DNA of 64,000 bases. Source: Azonexus sp. (GTDB lineage Bacteria; Pseudomonadota; Gammaproteobacteria; Burkholderiales; Rhodocyclaceae). Below, in pieces: positions 57,157 through 64,000 of the stretch (positions are counted from its first letter, which is position 1; every line of letters starts with the position of its first letter). Under the pieces are notes generated by a model that worked only from the letters and a program-made list of their open reading frames with translations, made no database searches and had not been told where the DNA came from. Location of the stretch: NCBI GenBank assembly GCA_030696345.1, contig JAUYSK010000019.1, forward strand, positions 124,001-188,000, in the 5' to 3' direction. Position numbers and translations under genes: made by a program.

Positions 57157-57831
57157 ATGGAAAGTGCTGATCTCGCTGCTGTCTGGCTGACCCTCAAACT
57201 GGCCACGGTAGTCACCCTGTTGCTGCTCGTTATCGGAACGCCCATCGCCTGGTGGCTGGCCCGGACACGCTCGGCCTTCAAAGGGGTGATCGGCGCCATC
57301 GTCGCCTTGCCGCTGGTGTTACCGCCAACCGTGATCGGCTTTTACATGCTCGTCGTCATGGGGCCGAACGGGCCGGTCGGACAGTTCACGCAATCGCTCG
57401 GTCTCGGCCTGCTACCCTTCACCTTCCCCGGCCTCGTCATCGCCTCGGTTTTTTACTCGTTGCCCTTTGTGGTTCAACCCATCCAAAACGCCTTTGAAGC
57501 CATTGGCGACCGCCCGCTGGAAGTCGCCGCGACGCTGCGTGCCAGCCCCTGGGATACCTTCTGGTCAGTCGCCGTGCCGTTGGCCAAGCCCGGCTTCCTG
57601 AGCGGAGCGATTCTCGGCTTTGCCCATACCATCGGCGAATTCGGCATTGTCTTGATGATCGGCGGCAACATTCCCGATAAGACCCGCGTTGTCTCGGTAC
57701 AGATTTACGACCACGTCGAAGCGCTCGAATATACCCAAGCCCACTGGCTCTCCGGCGGCATGGTGCTGTTCAGCTTTCTGGTATTGCTTGGGCTTTACAC
57801 CTTCAACCCGGCCCGGCGGAAAGCACTATGA
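57157..57831 (+). CDS. modB: Molybdate ABC transporter permease
   Basis: The 224-residue inner-membrane protein has five membrane segments and the coupling-helix EAA-like motif [27 protein letters not shown], then [22 protein letters not shown], characteristic of ModB. It overlaps modC by 4 nt. Confidence 0.95.
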   Translation: MESADLAAVWLTLKLATVVTLLLLVIGTPIAWWLARTRSAFKGVIGAIVALPLVLPPTVIGFYMLVVMGPNGPVGQFTQSLGLGLLPFTFPGLVIASVFYSLPFVVQPIQNAFEAIGDRPLEVAATLRASPWDTFWSVAVPLAKPGFLSGAILGFAHTIGEFGIVLMIGGNIPDKTRVVSVQIYDHVEALEYTQAHWLSGGMVLFSFLVLLGLYTFNPARRKAL

Positions 57832-58907
57832 ATTCTGAAATTCGGGCCAAATTCCGCGTCGACCGCAGCGATTTCCAGCTGGATGTCGACCTGACGCTGC
57901 CCGGGCGCGGCGTCACCGCCCTGTTCGGCCATTCCGGCTCTGGCAAGACCACCTGCCTGCGCGCCATGGCGGGTCTGGAGCGAGCCAGGGAAGGCTACTT
58001 TTCGATTGGTGATGAGGTCTGGCAGGACGAATCCAAAGGCCATTTCGTACCGCCGCACCAGCGGGCATTGGGCGTAGTTTTTCAGGAGGCCAGCCTGTTC
58101 CCGCACCTCTCGGTACGCGGCAATATGGAATTTGGCCAAAAAAGGGCGTCCACCGCAGCAATGTGTTTCGAGCTACCGGAAGTCGCCGAATTGCTCGGCA
58201 TTGGTCACCTGCTCGAACGCAACCCAACCCAGCTTTCCGGTGGTGAACGCCAGCGCGTGGCGATTGCCCGCGCCCTGCTCGCCGCGCCAAAAATCCTGCT
58301 GATGGATGAACCGCTGGCCGCCCTCGACCTGAAGCGCAAGCTGGAAATCCTGCCCTATCTCGAACGCCTGCACCGCGAGCTGGCGATTCCGATCATCTAC
58401 GTCAGCCATTCACCCGATGAAGTCGCGCGGCTGGCCGACCATCTGGTTCTGCTTGACGAAGGCAAGGTGGTCGCCAGCGGGCCGCTGAAAGACGTCCTTT
58501 CGCGCATCGACCTGCCGGCCGCCTTTGCTGACGATGCAGGCGTGGTGATCGAAGCAGAAATCGTGGCCCATGAAGCAGACGATCTGACGCGGCTTGAATT
58601 CTCCGGCGGATCGATTTTCGTCTCACGCCGCCAGGAGCCGGTTGGCACATGGCGGCGTTGCCGCATTCACGCCCGCGATGTCAGCCTGGCGCTGGTGCCA
58701 CAGACTCAGAGCAGCATCCTGAACTGTGTTTCGGCCATGGTCGTTGATCTGGCCCCGACCAATACGCCGGGGCATGTGCTGGTCAAGCTCGATGTCGCTG
58801 GAGAACCGCTGCTCGCCCGCATCACCCGGCGCTCGGCCGAACGCCTGAATATCCGCCCGGGTCTGGCGCTCAGGGCGCAGATCAAGGCTGTGGCCTTGCT
58901 GGCTTGA
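57828..58907 (+). CDS. modC: Molybdate ABC transporter ATPase
   Basis: The 359-residue protein has Walker [10 protein letters not shown], signature [16 protein letters not shown], Walker [13 protein letters not shown], switch His in YVSHSPDE, and a C-terminal TOBE domain (about 290-355). It energises ModB. A terminator follows. Confidence 0.95.
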   Translation: MNSEIRAKFRVDRSDFQLDVDLTLPGRGVTALFGHSGSGKTTCLRAMAGLERAREGYFSIGDEVWQDESKGHFVPPHQRALGVVFQEASLFPHLSVRGNMEFGQKRASTAAMCFELPEVAELLGIGHLLERNPTQLSGGERQRVAIARALLAAPKILLMDEPLAALDLKRKLEILPYLERLHRELAIPIIYVSHSPDEVARLADHLVLLDEGKVVASGPLKDVLSRIDLPAAFADDAGVVIEAEIVAHEADDLTRLEFSGGSIFVSRRQEPVGTWRRCRIHARDVSLALVPQTQSSILNCVSAMVVDLAPTNTPGHVLVKLDVAGEPLLARITRRSAERLNIRPGLALRAQIKAVALLA

Positions 58908-58929
58908 AACTTGGAGGGAACTGCTGACC

Positions 58930-58951
58930 AGCCGAATCAGTTCGGCTTTTT
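58930..58951 (+). terminator. Terminator after modC
   Basis: AGCCGAA pairs with TTCGGCT around a short loop and is followed by TTTTT, 23 nt past the modC stop. Confidence 0.8.
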
Positions 58952-59131
58952 GCCAGCCCGCTTGAGTTCAGCGAGAAATTCGCTGAAGGAGGTTTCGCGA
59001 ACAGTCATGTCGGCGAGGGCATCACGCAGATCGAAACTGGCCAACTCCTGCTCTCCCGGGCGCGCCACATCACGCCGGGCCGGAGAGCTGGCGCTGGGTG
59101 GTGCAGAGGAATGACGCAGGACAGGGGGCAC
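58937..59131 (-). CDS. Small hypothetical protein
   Basis: The 64-residue ORF (GTG start, no clear SD) has a Ser/Pro/Arg-rich first half and a plausible soluble C-terminal half (FDLRDALADMTVRETSFSEF). I recognise no family. It occupies the 315-nt gap between modC and the LysR gene; its stop lies in the modC terminator stem. It could be real or chance. Confidence 0.3.
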   Translation of the reverse strand: MPPVLRHSSAPPSASSPARRDVARPGEQELASFDLRDALADMTVRETSFSEFLAELKRAGKKPN

Positions 59132-59222
59132 GATGTTTGACCGGTTGTTGAGGATTCGAGGTCATTTTGCCGCCGATGTGATTCGCTGTCCGTGATCCAA
59201 TTCACGGCAGATCAAACTTTCG

Positions 59223-60107
59223 TCAAACAGCCAGCCCGGCGCCAAGGAAATCCATCAGAACCCGCACCCGGTGCGGCACATGCCGATTGCTCGGCAACAT
59301 GGCATAGATGCCGAGTCCGGGGACGGGGAAGTCGCCCAGGATGACCTCGACCCGCCCGCTCGCGAGGAAGCTTTCAGTGATGAAATCGGGCTGCAAGGTG
59401 ATGCCCAGGCCTTGCGCTGCCGCCTCCATCAGCACATCGCCATTGTTCGCATGGATGCGGCTACGCACCGGAAAACTTTCCAGTTGGCCGGCCACCAGGA
59501 ATTGCCAGTTTTGAAGCGCCCCGCCAGAGGTATAGCCCAGGCATTCGTGATGGATCAGTTCGGACGGATGCTGCGGTTGACCGTGCCTGGCGAGATAATC
59601 CGGCGACGCCACAGCCTGCATCTGGCCCGAGCCTATGCGCCGCGCCACATCGCCGCCCTCGAGCTTGCGAGTAATGCGGATCGACAGATCGATCCCCTCC
59701 TCGATCAGCTTCACCCGGCGATCGGTGTAATCCATGTCAAGGCCGACTTCCGGATAACGCTGCGAGAAATCCAGCAGCATGGGCGCCAGTCGCTTCAAGC
59801 CGAAACTCAGCGGCAGGCTGATCCGGATATTGCCGCGCGGTGCCAGCCGCTCCTCCGCTACATCGCCCTCGGCTGACTCGACCAGATTCAGAATGACCCG
59901 GCATTTTTCCAGATAGGAAGTACCGGCCGAGGTCAGGGAAAGCCGGCGCGTGCTTCTCACCATCAGCTTGACGCCGAGATGCGCCTCCAGTCCGGCAATC
60001 TGCCGCGTCACCACCGAGCGGGCCACGCCCAGTTGCAGCGCAACGGCGGCAAAACTACCGAGTTCGGCGACGCGAACAAAAAGGTGCATGGCATCAAGGC
60101 GATCCAT
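59223..60107 (-). CDS. LysR-family transcriptional regulator
   Basis: The 294-residue protein has the N-terminal winged helix (MDRLDAMHLFVRVAELGSFAAVALQLGVARSVVTRQI) and a LysR substrate-binding domain. It belongs to the CrgA/AaeR-like branch by its RRLSLTSAG hinge. It is divergent from the DODA dioxygenase gene with 95 nt between, so it probably regulates that operon. The track start at 60284 is too early. Confidence 0.9.
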   Translation of the reverse strand: MDRLDAMHLFVRVAELGSFAAVALQLGVARSVVTRQIAGLEAHLGVKLMVRSTRRLSLTSAGTSYLEKCRVILNLVESAEGDVAEERLAPRGNIRISLPLSFGLKRLAPMLLDFSQRYPEVGLDMDYTDRRVKLIEEGIDLSIRITRKLEGGDVARRIGSGQMQAVASPDYLARHGQPQHPSELIHHECLGYTSGGALQNWQFLVAGQLESFPVRSRIHANNGDVLMEAAAQGLGITLQPDFITESFLASGRVEVILGDFPVPGLGIYAMLPSNRHVPHRVRVLMDFLGAGLAV

Positions 60108-60202
60108 TGTTGCATTTCTGGCAATAATGATTTGCACATTGTCGGCTATTTCGCTTCCAAAAGGAGGACTAAAGTTCGTCCATCGCATCAGGAGTTCCAG
60201 CA

Positions 60203-60997
60203 ATGACATCGACCCAACCCGCGCTCTTCGTTCCCCACGGCGCGCCGACTTTCGCACTGCGTCCGGGCGCCGCCGGCGCGGCACTGGTCAGGATGGCGCT
60301 ATCGTTGTCGCAGCCCCGCGCCATAGTCATCGTCAGCGCCCACTGGGATACCGCCATGCCAACGGTGGGCACTGCCAACCGCCCGGAAACCATCCACGAC
60401 TTTTACGGCTTTCCTGACGAGTTGTACGCCCTGCGCTACCCTGCAACCGGCTGCCGCGAGGCCGCCAACGAAGTCATTGCCGCCATCACGGCTGCCGGCC
60501 TTCCGGTGAAGCAGGATGCCGAACGTGGCCTTGACCACGGTGCCTGGGTGCCGCTGCGCCTGATGTTTCCGGAAGCCGACGTACCGGTGATACCACTTTC
60601 CATTCAAAGCCACGCCGGGACTGAAGGTGCCTATCGGCTTGGCCAAGCGCTGGCGCCGCTCACCGAAAAAGGCTTTCTCGTTATCGCTTCCGGCAACCTG
60701 ACGCACAACCTGCGCGACTACCAGTTGGCGGCCCGCAGCAATGGCCAGACCCCGGCCTATGTGCGCCAATTCACCGACTGGCTGGCAGAACAAATGCATA
60801 CTCACAACATTCCTTCCCTGCTCGACTACCGTCGGCAAGCTCCGGGCGGCGCGCAGGCTCACCCGAGTGATGAACATTTGCTGCCGCTCTTCGTCGCACT
60901 GGGTGCCGGTGGCGATAACGCCAAAGTTGAGCGTTTCCATGCCGGCATCGACGATTACGTCATCGCCATGGATGCCTATTCATTTTTACCCCAATAA
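60203..60997 (+). CDS. DODA-type extradiol aromatic ring-opening dioxygenase
   Basis: The 264-residue YgiD-like enzyme has the metal-binding residues in FVPHGAPTFAL, SAHWDT, LDHGAWVPL and IASGNLTHNL. Relatives open catechol-type rings such as DOPA using Fe or Zn; the physiological substrate is unknown. It leads an operon with cytochrome b561 and two YceI proteins. Confidence 0.9.
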   Translation: MTSTQPALFVPHGAPTFALRPGAAGAALVRMALSLSQPRAIVIVSAHWDTAMPTVGTANRPETIHDFYGFPDELYALRYPATGCREAANEVIAAITAAGLPVKQDAERGLDHGAWVPLRLMFPEADVPVIPLSIQSHAGTEGAYRLGQALAPLTEKGFLVIASGNLTHNLRDYQLAARSNGQTPAYVRQFTDWLAEQMHTHNIPSLLDYRRQAPGGAQAHPSDEHLLPLFVALGAGGDNAKVERFHAGIDDYVIAMDAYSFLPQ

Positions 60998-61008
60998 GGA
61001 GGTCGACC

Positions 61009-61551
61009 GTGGCAACTCACTACACCAAAACCGCCAAGGGCCTGCACTGGCTGATGGCCGTCCTGCTCATCGGCCTGATCGCGCTCGGCTTCTACATGCA
61101 CGACCTGCCGCTCTCGCCGGAAAAGCTGAAACTGTATTCGTGGCACAAATGGGCCGGCGTCACCGCCTTCCTGCTCGTGCTGGTCCGCCTTGCCTGGCGT
61201 ATCACCCATATCCCGCCCGCCCTGCCGGTCAATATGCCGAAGCTCATGCAACTCGCCGCCCATGCCGGCCATCTGGCGCTCTACGGCCTGATGCTCGCCA
61301 TCCCGCTTTCCGGCTGGCTGATGAGTTCGGCCAAAGGCTTCCAGACCGTATGGTTTGGTGTATTGCCGATCCCCGATCTGCTCGACAAGAACAAGGAGCT
61401 CGGCGACCTGCTGCAAACCGTCCATATGAGTCTCAACCTGCTCTTCATTATCACCATCGTCGGCCATATCGGCGCGGCGCTGAAACATCACTTTATCGAC
61501 AAGGACGACATCCTGACTCGAATGTTGCCCAAGCACGCCAAGGAGAACTGA
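61009..61551 (+). CDS. Cytochrome b561
   Basis: The 180-residue membrane protein has four segments with heme-ligand His residues (KGLHWLMAVLL, SWHKWAGVTAF, HAGHLALYGLM, QTVHMSLNLLF). It transfers electrons between the quinone pool and periplasmic partners or superoxide. The start is GTG with AAGGAGG upstream. It is followed after 1 nt by the first YceI gene, a common pairing. Confidence 0.93.
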   Translation: MATHYTKTAKGLHWLMAVLLIGLIALGFYMHDLPLSPEKLKLYSWHKWAGVTAFLLVLVRLAWRITHIPPALPVNMPKLMQLAAHAGHLALYGLMLAIPLSGWLMSSAKGFQTVWFGVLPIPDLLDKNKELGDLLQTVHMSLNLLFIITIVGHIGAALKHHFIDKDDILTRMLPKHAKEN

Positions 61552-61552
61552 C

Positions 61553-62104
61553 ATGAAAAAACTCGCCCTCGCTTTCACCCTCGCCACCGCCTTTTCCGTC
61601 CAGGCCGTCGAATACACACAGGTCCAGGCCGACAAGAGCAGCGTCGCCTTCGTCTATAAACAGATGGGTGTTGCGGTAGACGGCAAATTCAAGCGTTTTT
61701 CCAGCCAGCTGAATTTCGACCCGGCCAAACCGGCGGCTGCCAAAGCCACCTTCGACGTCGAACTGGCCAGCGTCGATACCGGCGCCCCGGAAGGTGACGA
61801 TGAAGTCGCTGGCAAGCCCTGGTTCAACACCAAGGCCTTCCCGACCGCCCGTTTTGTTTCGAGCAGCGTCAAGTCGCTCGGCGGCAATCGCTACGAGGTG
61901 GCTGGCCAGTTGAGCATCAAGGGCAAATCGCAGGATGTCGTCGTTCCCGCCACCTTCACGGCACAAGGCAACAGCGGCGTCTTCGACGGCAGCTTCACCA
62001 TTCGCCGGGCCGACTTTTCAATCGGCGAAGGCTCCTGGGCCAAGTTCGACATCGTCGCCAACGACGTCCTGATCAAGTTCCGCATCACCGCAGCAAGCAA
62101 GTAA
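61553..62104 (+). CDS. YceI family periplasmic protein (first copy)
   Basis: The 183-residue precursor has a signal peptide (cleavage about FSVQA) and a lipocalin-like YceI domain (SSVAFVYKQMGVAVDGKFKRF, GQLSIKGKSQDVVVP) thought to bind isoprenoid lipids such as ubiquinone precursors. GGAG lies upstream of the ATG. Confidence 0.93.
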   Translation: MKKLALAFTLATAFSVQAVEYTQVQADKSSVAFVYKQMGVAVDGKFKRFSSQLNFDPAKPAAAKATFDVELASVDTGAPEGDDEVAGKPWFNTKAFPTARFVSSSVKSLGGNRYEVAGQLSIKGKSQDVVVPATFTAQGNSGVFDGSFTIRRADFSIGEGSWAKFDIVANDVLIKFRITAASK

Positions 62105-62139
62105 GCCCCCAACCCCAAAGCCATAAACGGAGAACCACC

Positions 62140-62718
62140 ATGCAAAAACTGAGCAAACTCACCGCCGCTCTCATCCTCGCCGCCGTAGCAGCCAGCCCTG
62201 CACTGGCTGCCCCGGAAACCTACGTTGCCGACAGCACCCACACTTTTTCGCGCTTCTCGTACAGCCACTTCGGCTACTCGACCCAGCTCTCCCGCTTCAA
62301 CAAGAACAGCGGCAAGGTCGTTTTCGACAAGGTCGCCAAGACCGGTGCGGTCGACATCGTGATCGACACCAAATCCGTCGATACCGGCGCCGACACTTTC
62401 AACGAGCACATCCAGGGTGAGGATTTCCTCGACACCGCCAAGTACCCGACCGCCACCTTCAAGTCCACCAAGGTCATCTTCGAAGGCGACAAGCCGGCCA
62501 AGATCGAAGGCAACCTGACGCTGAAGGGCGTGACCAAGCCAGTAACCCTGACCGTCACCTCCTTCCAGGCCATGCCGCACCCGATGCTGAAGAAGGACGC
62601 GATCGGCGCCAACGCCTTCACGGTGGTCAAGCGTTCCGAGTTCAACGCCGGCAAATACGCCCCTTACGTTGGCGACGAAGTGCGCATCGACATCGCCATC
62701 GAAGCGATCAAGGAATAA
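62140..62718 (+). CDS. YceI family periplasmic protein (second copy)
   Basis: The 192-residue precursor has a signal peptide ending in ASPALA and the YceI fold (STHTFSRFSYSHFGYSTQLSRFNKNSG, GNLTLKGVTKPVTLTV). It is about as long as E. coli YceI and clearly diverged from the copy upstream. A strong terminator follows. Confidence 0.95.
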   Translation: MQKLSKLTAALILAAVAASPALAAPETYVADSTHTFSRFSYSHFGYSTQLSRFNKNSGKVVFDKVAKTGAVDIVIDTKSVDTGADTFNEHIQGEDFLDTAKYPTATFKSTKVIFEGDKPAKIEGNLTLKGVTKPVTLTVTSFQAMPHPMLKKDAIGANAFTVVKRSEFNAGKYAPYVGDEVRIDIAIEAIKE

Positions 62719-62738
62719 GCGGAACCAGCGCTCTCTAC

Positions 62739-62766
62739 GCCGTCCGGAATCCGGGCGGCTTTTTTC
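62739..62766 (+). terminator. Terminator after the YceI operon
   Basis: GCCGTCCGG-aat-CCGGGCGGC (one G-T wobble) is followed by TTTTTT. Confidence 0.9.
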
Positions 62767-62833
62767 TCGTCAATACCGTTTTTGAAACGGCGGTCAGGTG
62801 GATTTCTGCTGCGGAAGAAATCCTAGCCGTTAC

Positions 62834-63526
62834 TTACAGACGCTCACGCAGCCGATCAATATTCGAAATATCAATTCGACGGCCATTCACCCTGATGAGC
62901 CCGCTGGCTTGCAATTCCATCAGCAGTCGAGAGAAGTGTTCGGGGCTCAGATTCAAACGGGAGGCCAAAACGCCTTTGGTCGTCGGCAGGGTAACGCTGA
63001 CATTGACGCGACCTGCCTCACTTTCCATTACTTGGTCCAGAAGATAACGGACCGTTCTTTGTGTGCCAGAAAGTAGCGTCAGTGACTCTACTGCCTCCAT
63101 CATCTGCTGCGTGCGGCTCGCCAGGATTTCCATCATCTTCTTGGCCAGATTCTGGTTTTGCAGCATTTCCTCGAAGATTCCATCGGCAGAAACCTTGAGC
63201 AATATCGCATCACACAGCGCTTCTGCTGAAATGCCATAGGGCCTGCCTGAAAACAGGGCAGCCTCGCCGCAGCAATCTCCTTGTTCGAGAATGTCGCAAA
63301 CCTTCTCGTTGCCGTCCGATGAGCTGAAATACCGCTTCACCTGCCCGGCAAGGACGATGAACAGACCGATAAACGACTGCCCCTCGCGAAAAACGACAGC
63401 ACCTTTCCGGAAATGAACCTCCTGCGTGTGTCGCGCAACCCTCGCGAGCGAAGCCTCGTCCAAGGCACAAAACAACGGCGTCTGAAGCAGACGGACCTGG
63501 GGCTTGAAGTTGTGGTTGCCGTGCAT
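62834..63526 (-). CDS. Crp/Fnr-family regulator (Dnr-like)
   Basis: The 230-residue protein has a cyclic-nucleotide-type sensor domain (VVFREGQSFIGLFIVLAGQVKRYF, QGDCCGEAALFSG), a dimer helix and a helix-turn-helix (TTKGVLASRLNLSPEHFSRLLMEL). The N-terminal Cys cluster of Fnr is absent, so a heme- or NO-sensing Dnr-type role is more likely. It is divergent from another Crp/Fnr gene. Confidence 0.92.
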   Translation of the reverse strand: MHGNHNFKPQVRLLQTPLFCALDEASLARVARHTQEVHFRKGAVVFREGQSFIGLFIVLAGQVKRYFSSSDGNEKVCDILEQGDCCGEAALFSGRPYGISAEALCDAILLKVSADGIFEEMLQNQNLAKKMMEILASRTQQMMEAVESLTLLSGTQRTVRYLLDQVMESEAGRVNVSVTLPTTKGVLASRLNLSPEHFSRLLMELQASGLIRVNGRRIDISNIDRLRERL

Positions 63527-63691
63527 GTCTCACCGCTTAAAACTCAATGCCACCGAGGTTCACATCATTGTGGGCCGTAGGCAATCCGCCTTTGGACCTA
63601 GCCTCGCCCCCACTTGGCTATTTGTGCATAATCCTTTGTAACTATATGAGCGACTTGCTTTAGTCTTGCTTCAACTTCCGGGAGAACCTGT

Positions 63692-64000
63692 ATGCGAGAC
63701 CATCAAACCATCAGTGTCGAAACTCATCTGTCGCATGTGCCGCTGTTTGAAGGCTTGCACGCTGATGAGATTGCCCTTATTGCCAAGGGCACGAGGGAAA
63801 TCCACGCGAAAAAGGGCGAGGTTCTGTTTCACCGGGGAGATGCCTGTACCGGCTTCCATGTCATGGTATATGGACAGGTAAAGCTGGTTTTCAGCTCTTC
63901 CCAGGGAACCGAGAAAGTCGTTGAGGTTATTCGAGAGGGGCAAAGTTTCGGGGAGGCTCTCATGTTTCTTGAGAAGCCTTATATCGTTTCTGCCCATGCA
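63692..64000 (+). CDS. Crp/Fnr-family regulator (partial, cut by window end)
   Basis: The first 103 residues form the sensor domain (VPLFEGLHADEIALIAKGT, EVLFHRGDACTGFHVMVYGQVKLVF, EGQSFGEALMF). No Fe-S Cys cluster is visible. GGAG lies ten bases before the ATG. The DNA-binding part is outside the window. The 165 nt between the two regulators hold no motif I could identify with confidence. Confidence 0.85.
   Translation, partial: MRDHQTISVETHLSHVPLFEGLHADEIALIAKGTREIHAKKGEVLFHRGDACTGFHVMVYGQVKLVFSSSQGTEKVVEVIREGQSFGEALMFLEKPYIVSAHA

Noticed and set aside
63527-63691. Fnr/Dnr box between the two Crp/Fnr genes
   Set aside because: No TTGAT-N4-ATCAA-like palindrome could be found in this gap.

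Overview
The window looks like a chromosomal segment of a Rhodocyclaceae-type betaproteobacterium (Dechloromonas/Azonexus-like). This rests on remembered protein similarity and gene neighbourhoods: a CrbS-like kinase beside acs, a phaC-phaB-phaB-phaR cluster, gloB/methyltransferase/rnhA/dnaQ, YceI pairs and Dnr-like regulators. Base composition is GC-rich, genes are tightly packed, and many neighbours overlap by 4 nt. I see no insertion sequence, prophage, CRISPR array or rRNA. Two tRNA genes are present (Val-TAC, Thr-GGT).

Layout. 1-7.1 kb (minus): acetate module with acs, a small membrane ORF, an SLC5-STAC-histidine kinase, a CheY-like regulator and a degenerate sensor kinase that probably continues into a DnaQ-type exonuclease beyond the window edge. 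7.3-9.5 kb (plus): UPF0114 protein and class I fumarase. 9.5-10.7 kb (minus): a two-domain signalling protein whose receiver and GGDEF domains both look degenerate. 10.9-13.2 kb (plus): ilvBN behind a valine-rich leader peptide and attenuator of the ivbL kind. 13.2-15.5 kb: a PilZ protein and a menB-menC pair. 15.5-19.6 kb (minus): polyhydroxyalkanoate genes phaC, two phaB copies and phaR. 19.6-26.2 kb: a ZIP transporter, then a minus-strand operon of a MerR/B12-binding regulator, heme oxygenase and bacteriophytochrome-GGDEF-EAL, which I read as a light-sensing c-di-GMP module.

26.2-36.3 kb: pgeF-rluD divergent from bamD, a Ser/Thr kinase-HDOD-GAF fusion, DUF3293, rmuC and a large DUF748/AsmA-like protein. 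36.4-43.6 kb: a small membrane protein, a REC-GGDEF cyclase, a CheY-like protein, gloB, a methyltransferase, rnhA, dnaQ, a lipase-like hydrolase, an M18 aminopeptidase and an ICMT/PEMT-like methyltransferase. 43.7-54.1 kb: tRNA-Val, nhaR-like gene, purEK, then a same-strand set (HPF/RaiA, BAX-inhibitor, SbtA, SbtB, DUF6671, P-type ATPase, Usp, CBS) resembling low-energy or hypoxia survival gene sets.

54.2-64 kb: tRNA-Thr with an unusual leader, molybdate uptake and regulation (mop, modE, modA, a NifX-like protein, modB, modC), a LysR/DODA dioxygenase/cytochrome b561/YceI-YceI unit, and two divergent Crp/Fnr regulators, the second cut by the window end. Overall the segment is rich in second-messenger and redox/light/energy signalling. 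Starts were chosen by Shine-Dalgarno fit and family length. All family assignments are by reading; no database search was possible.
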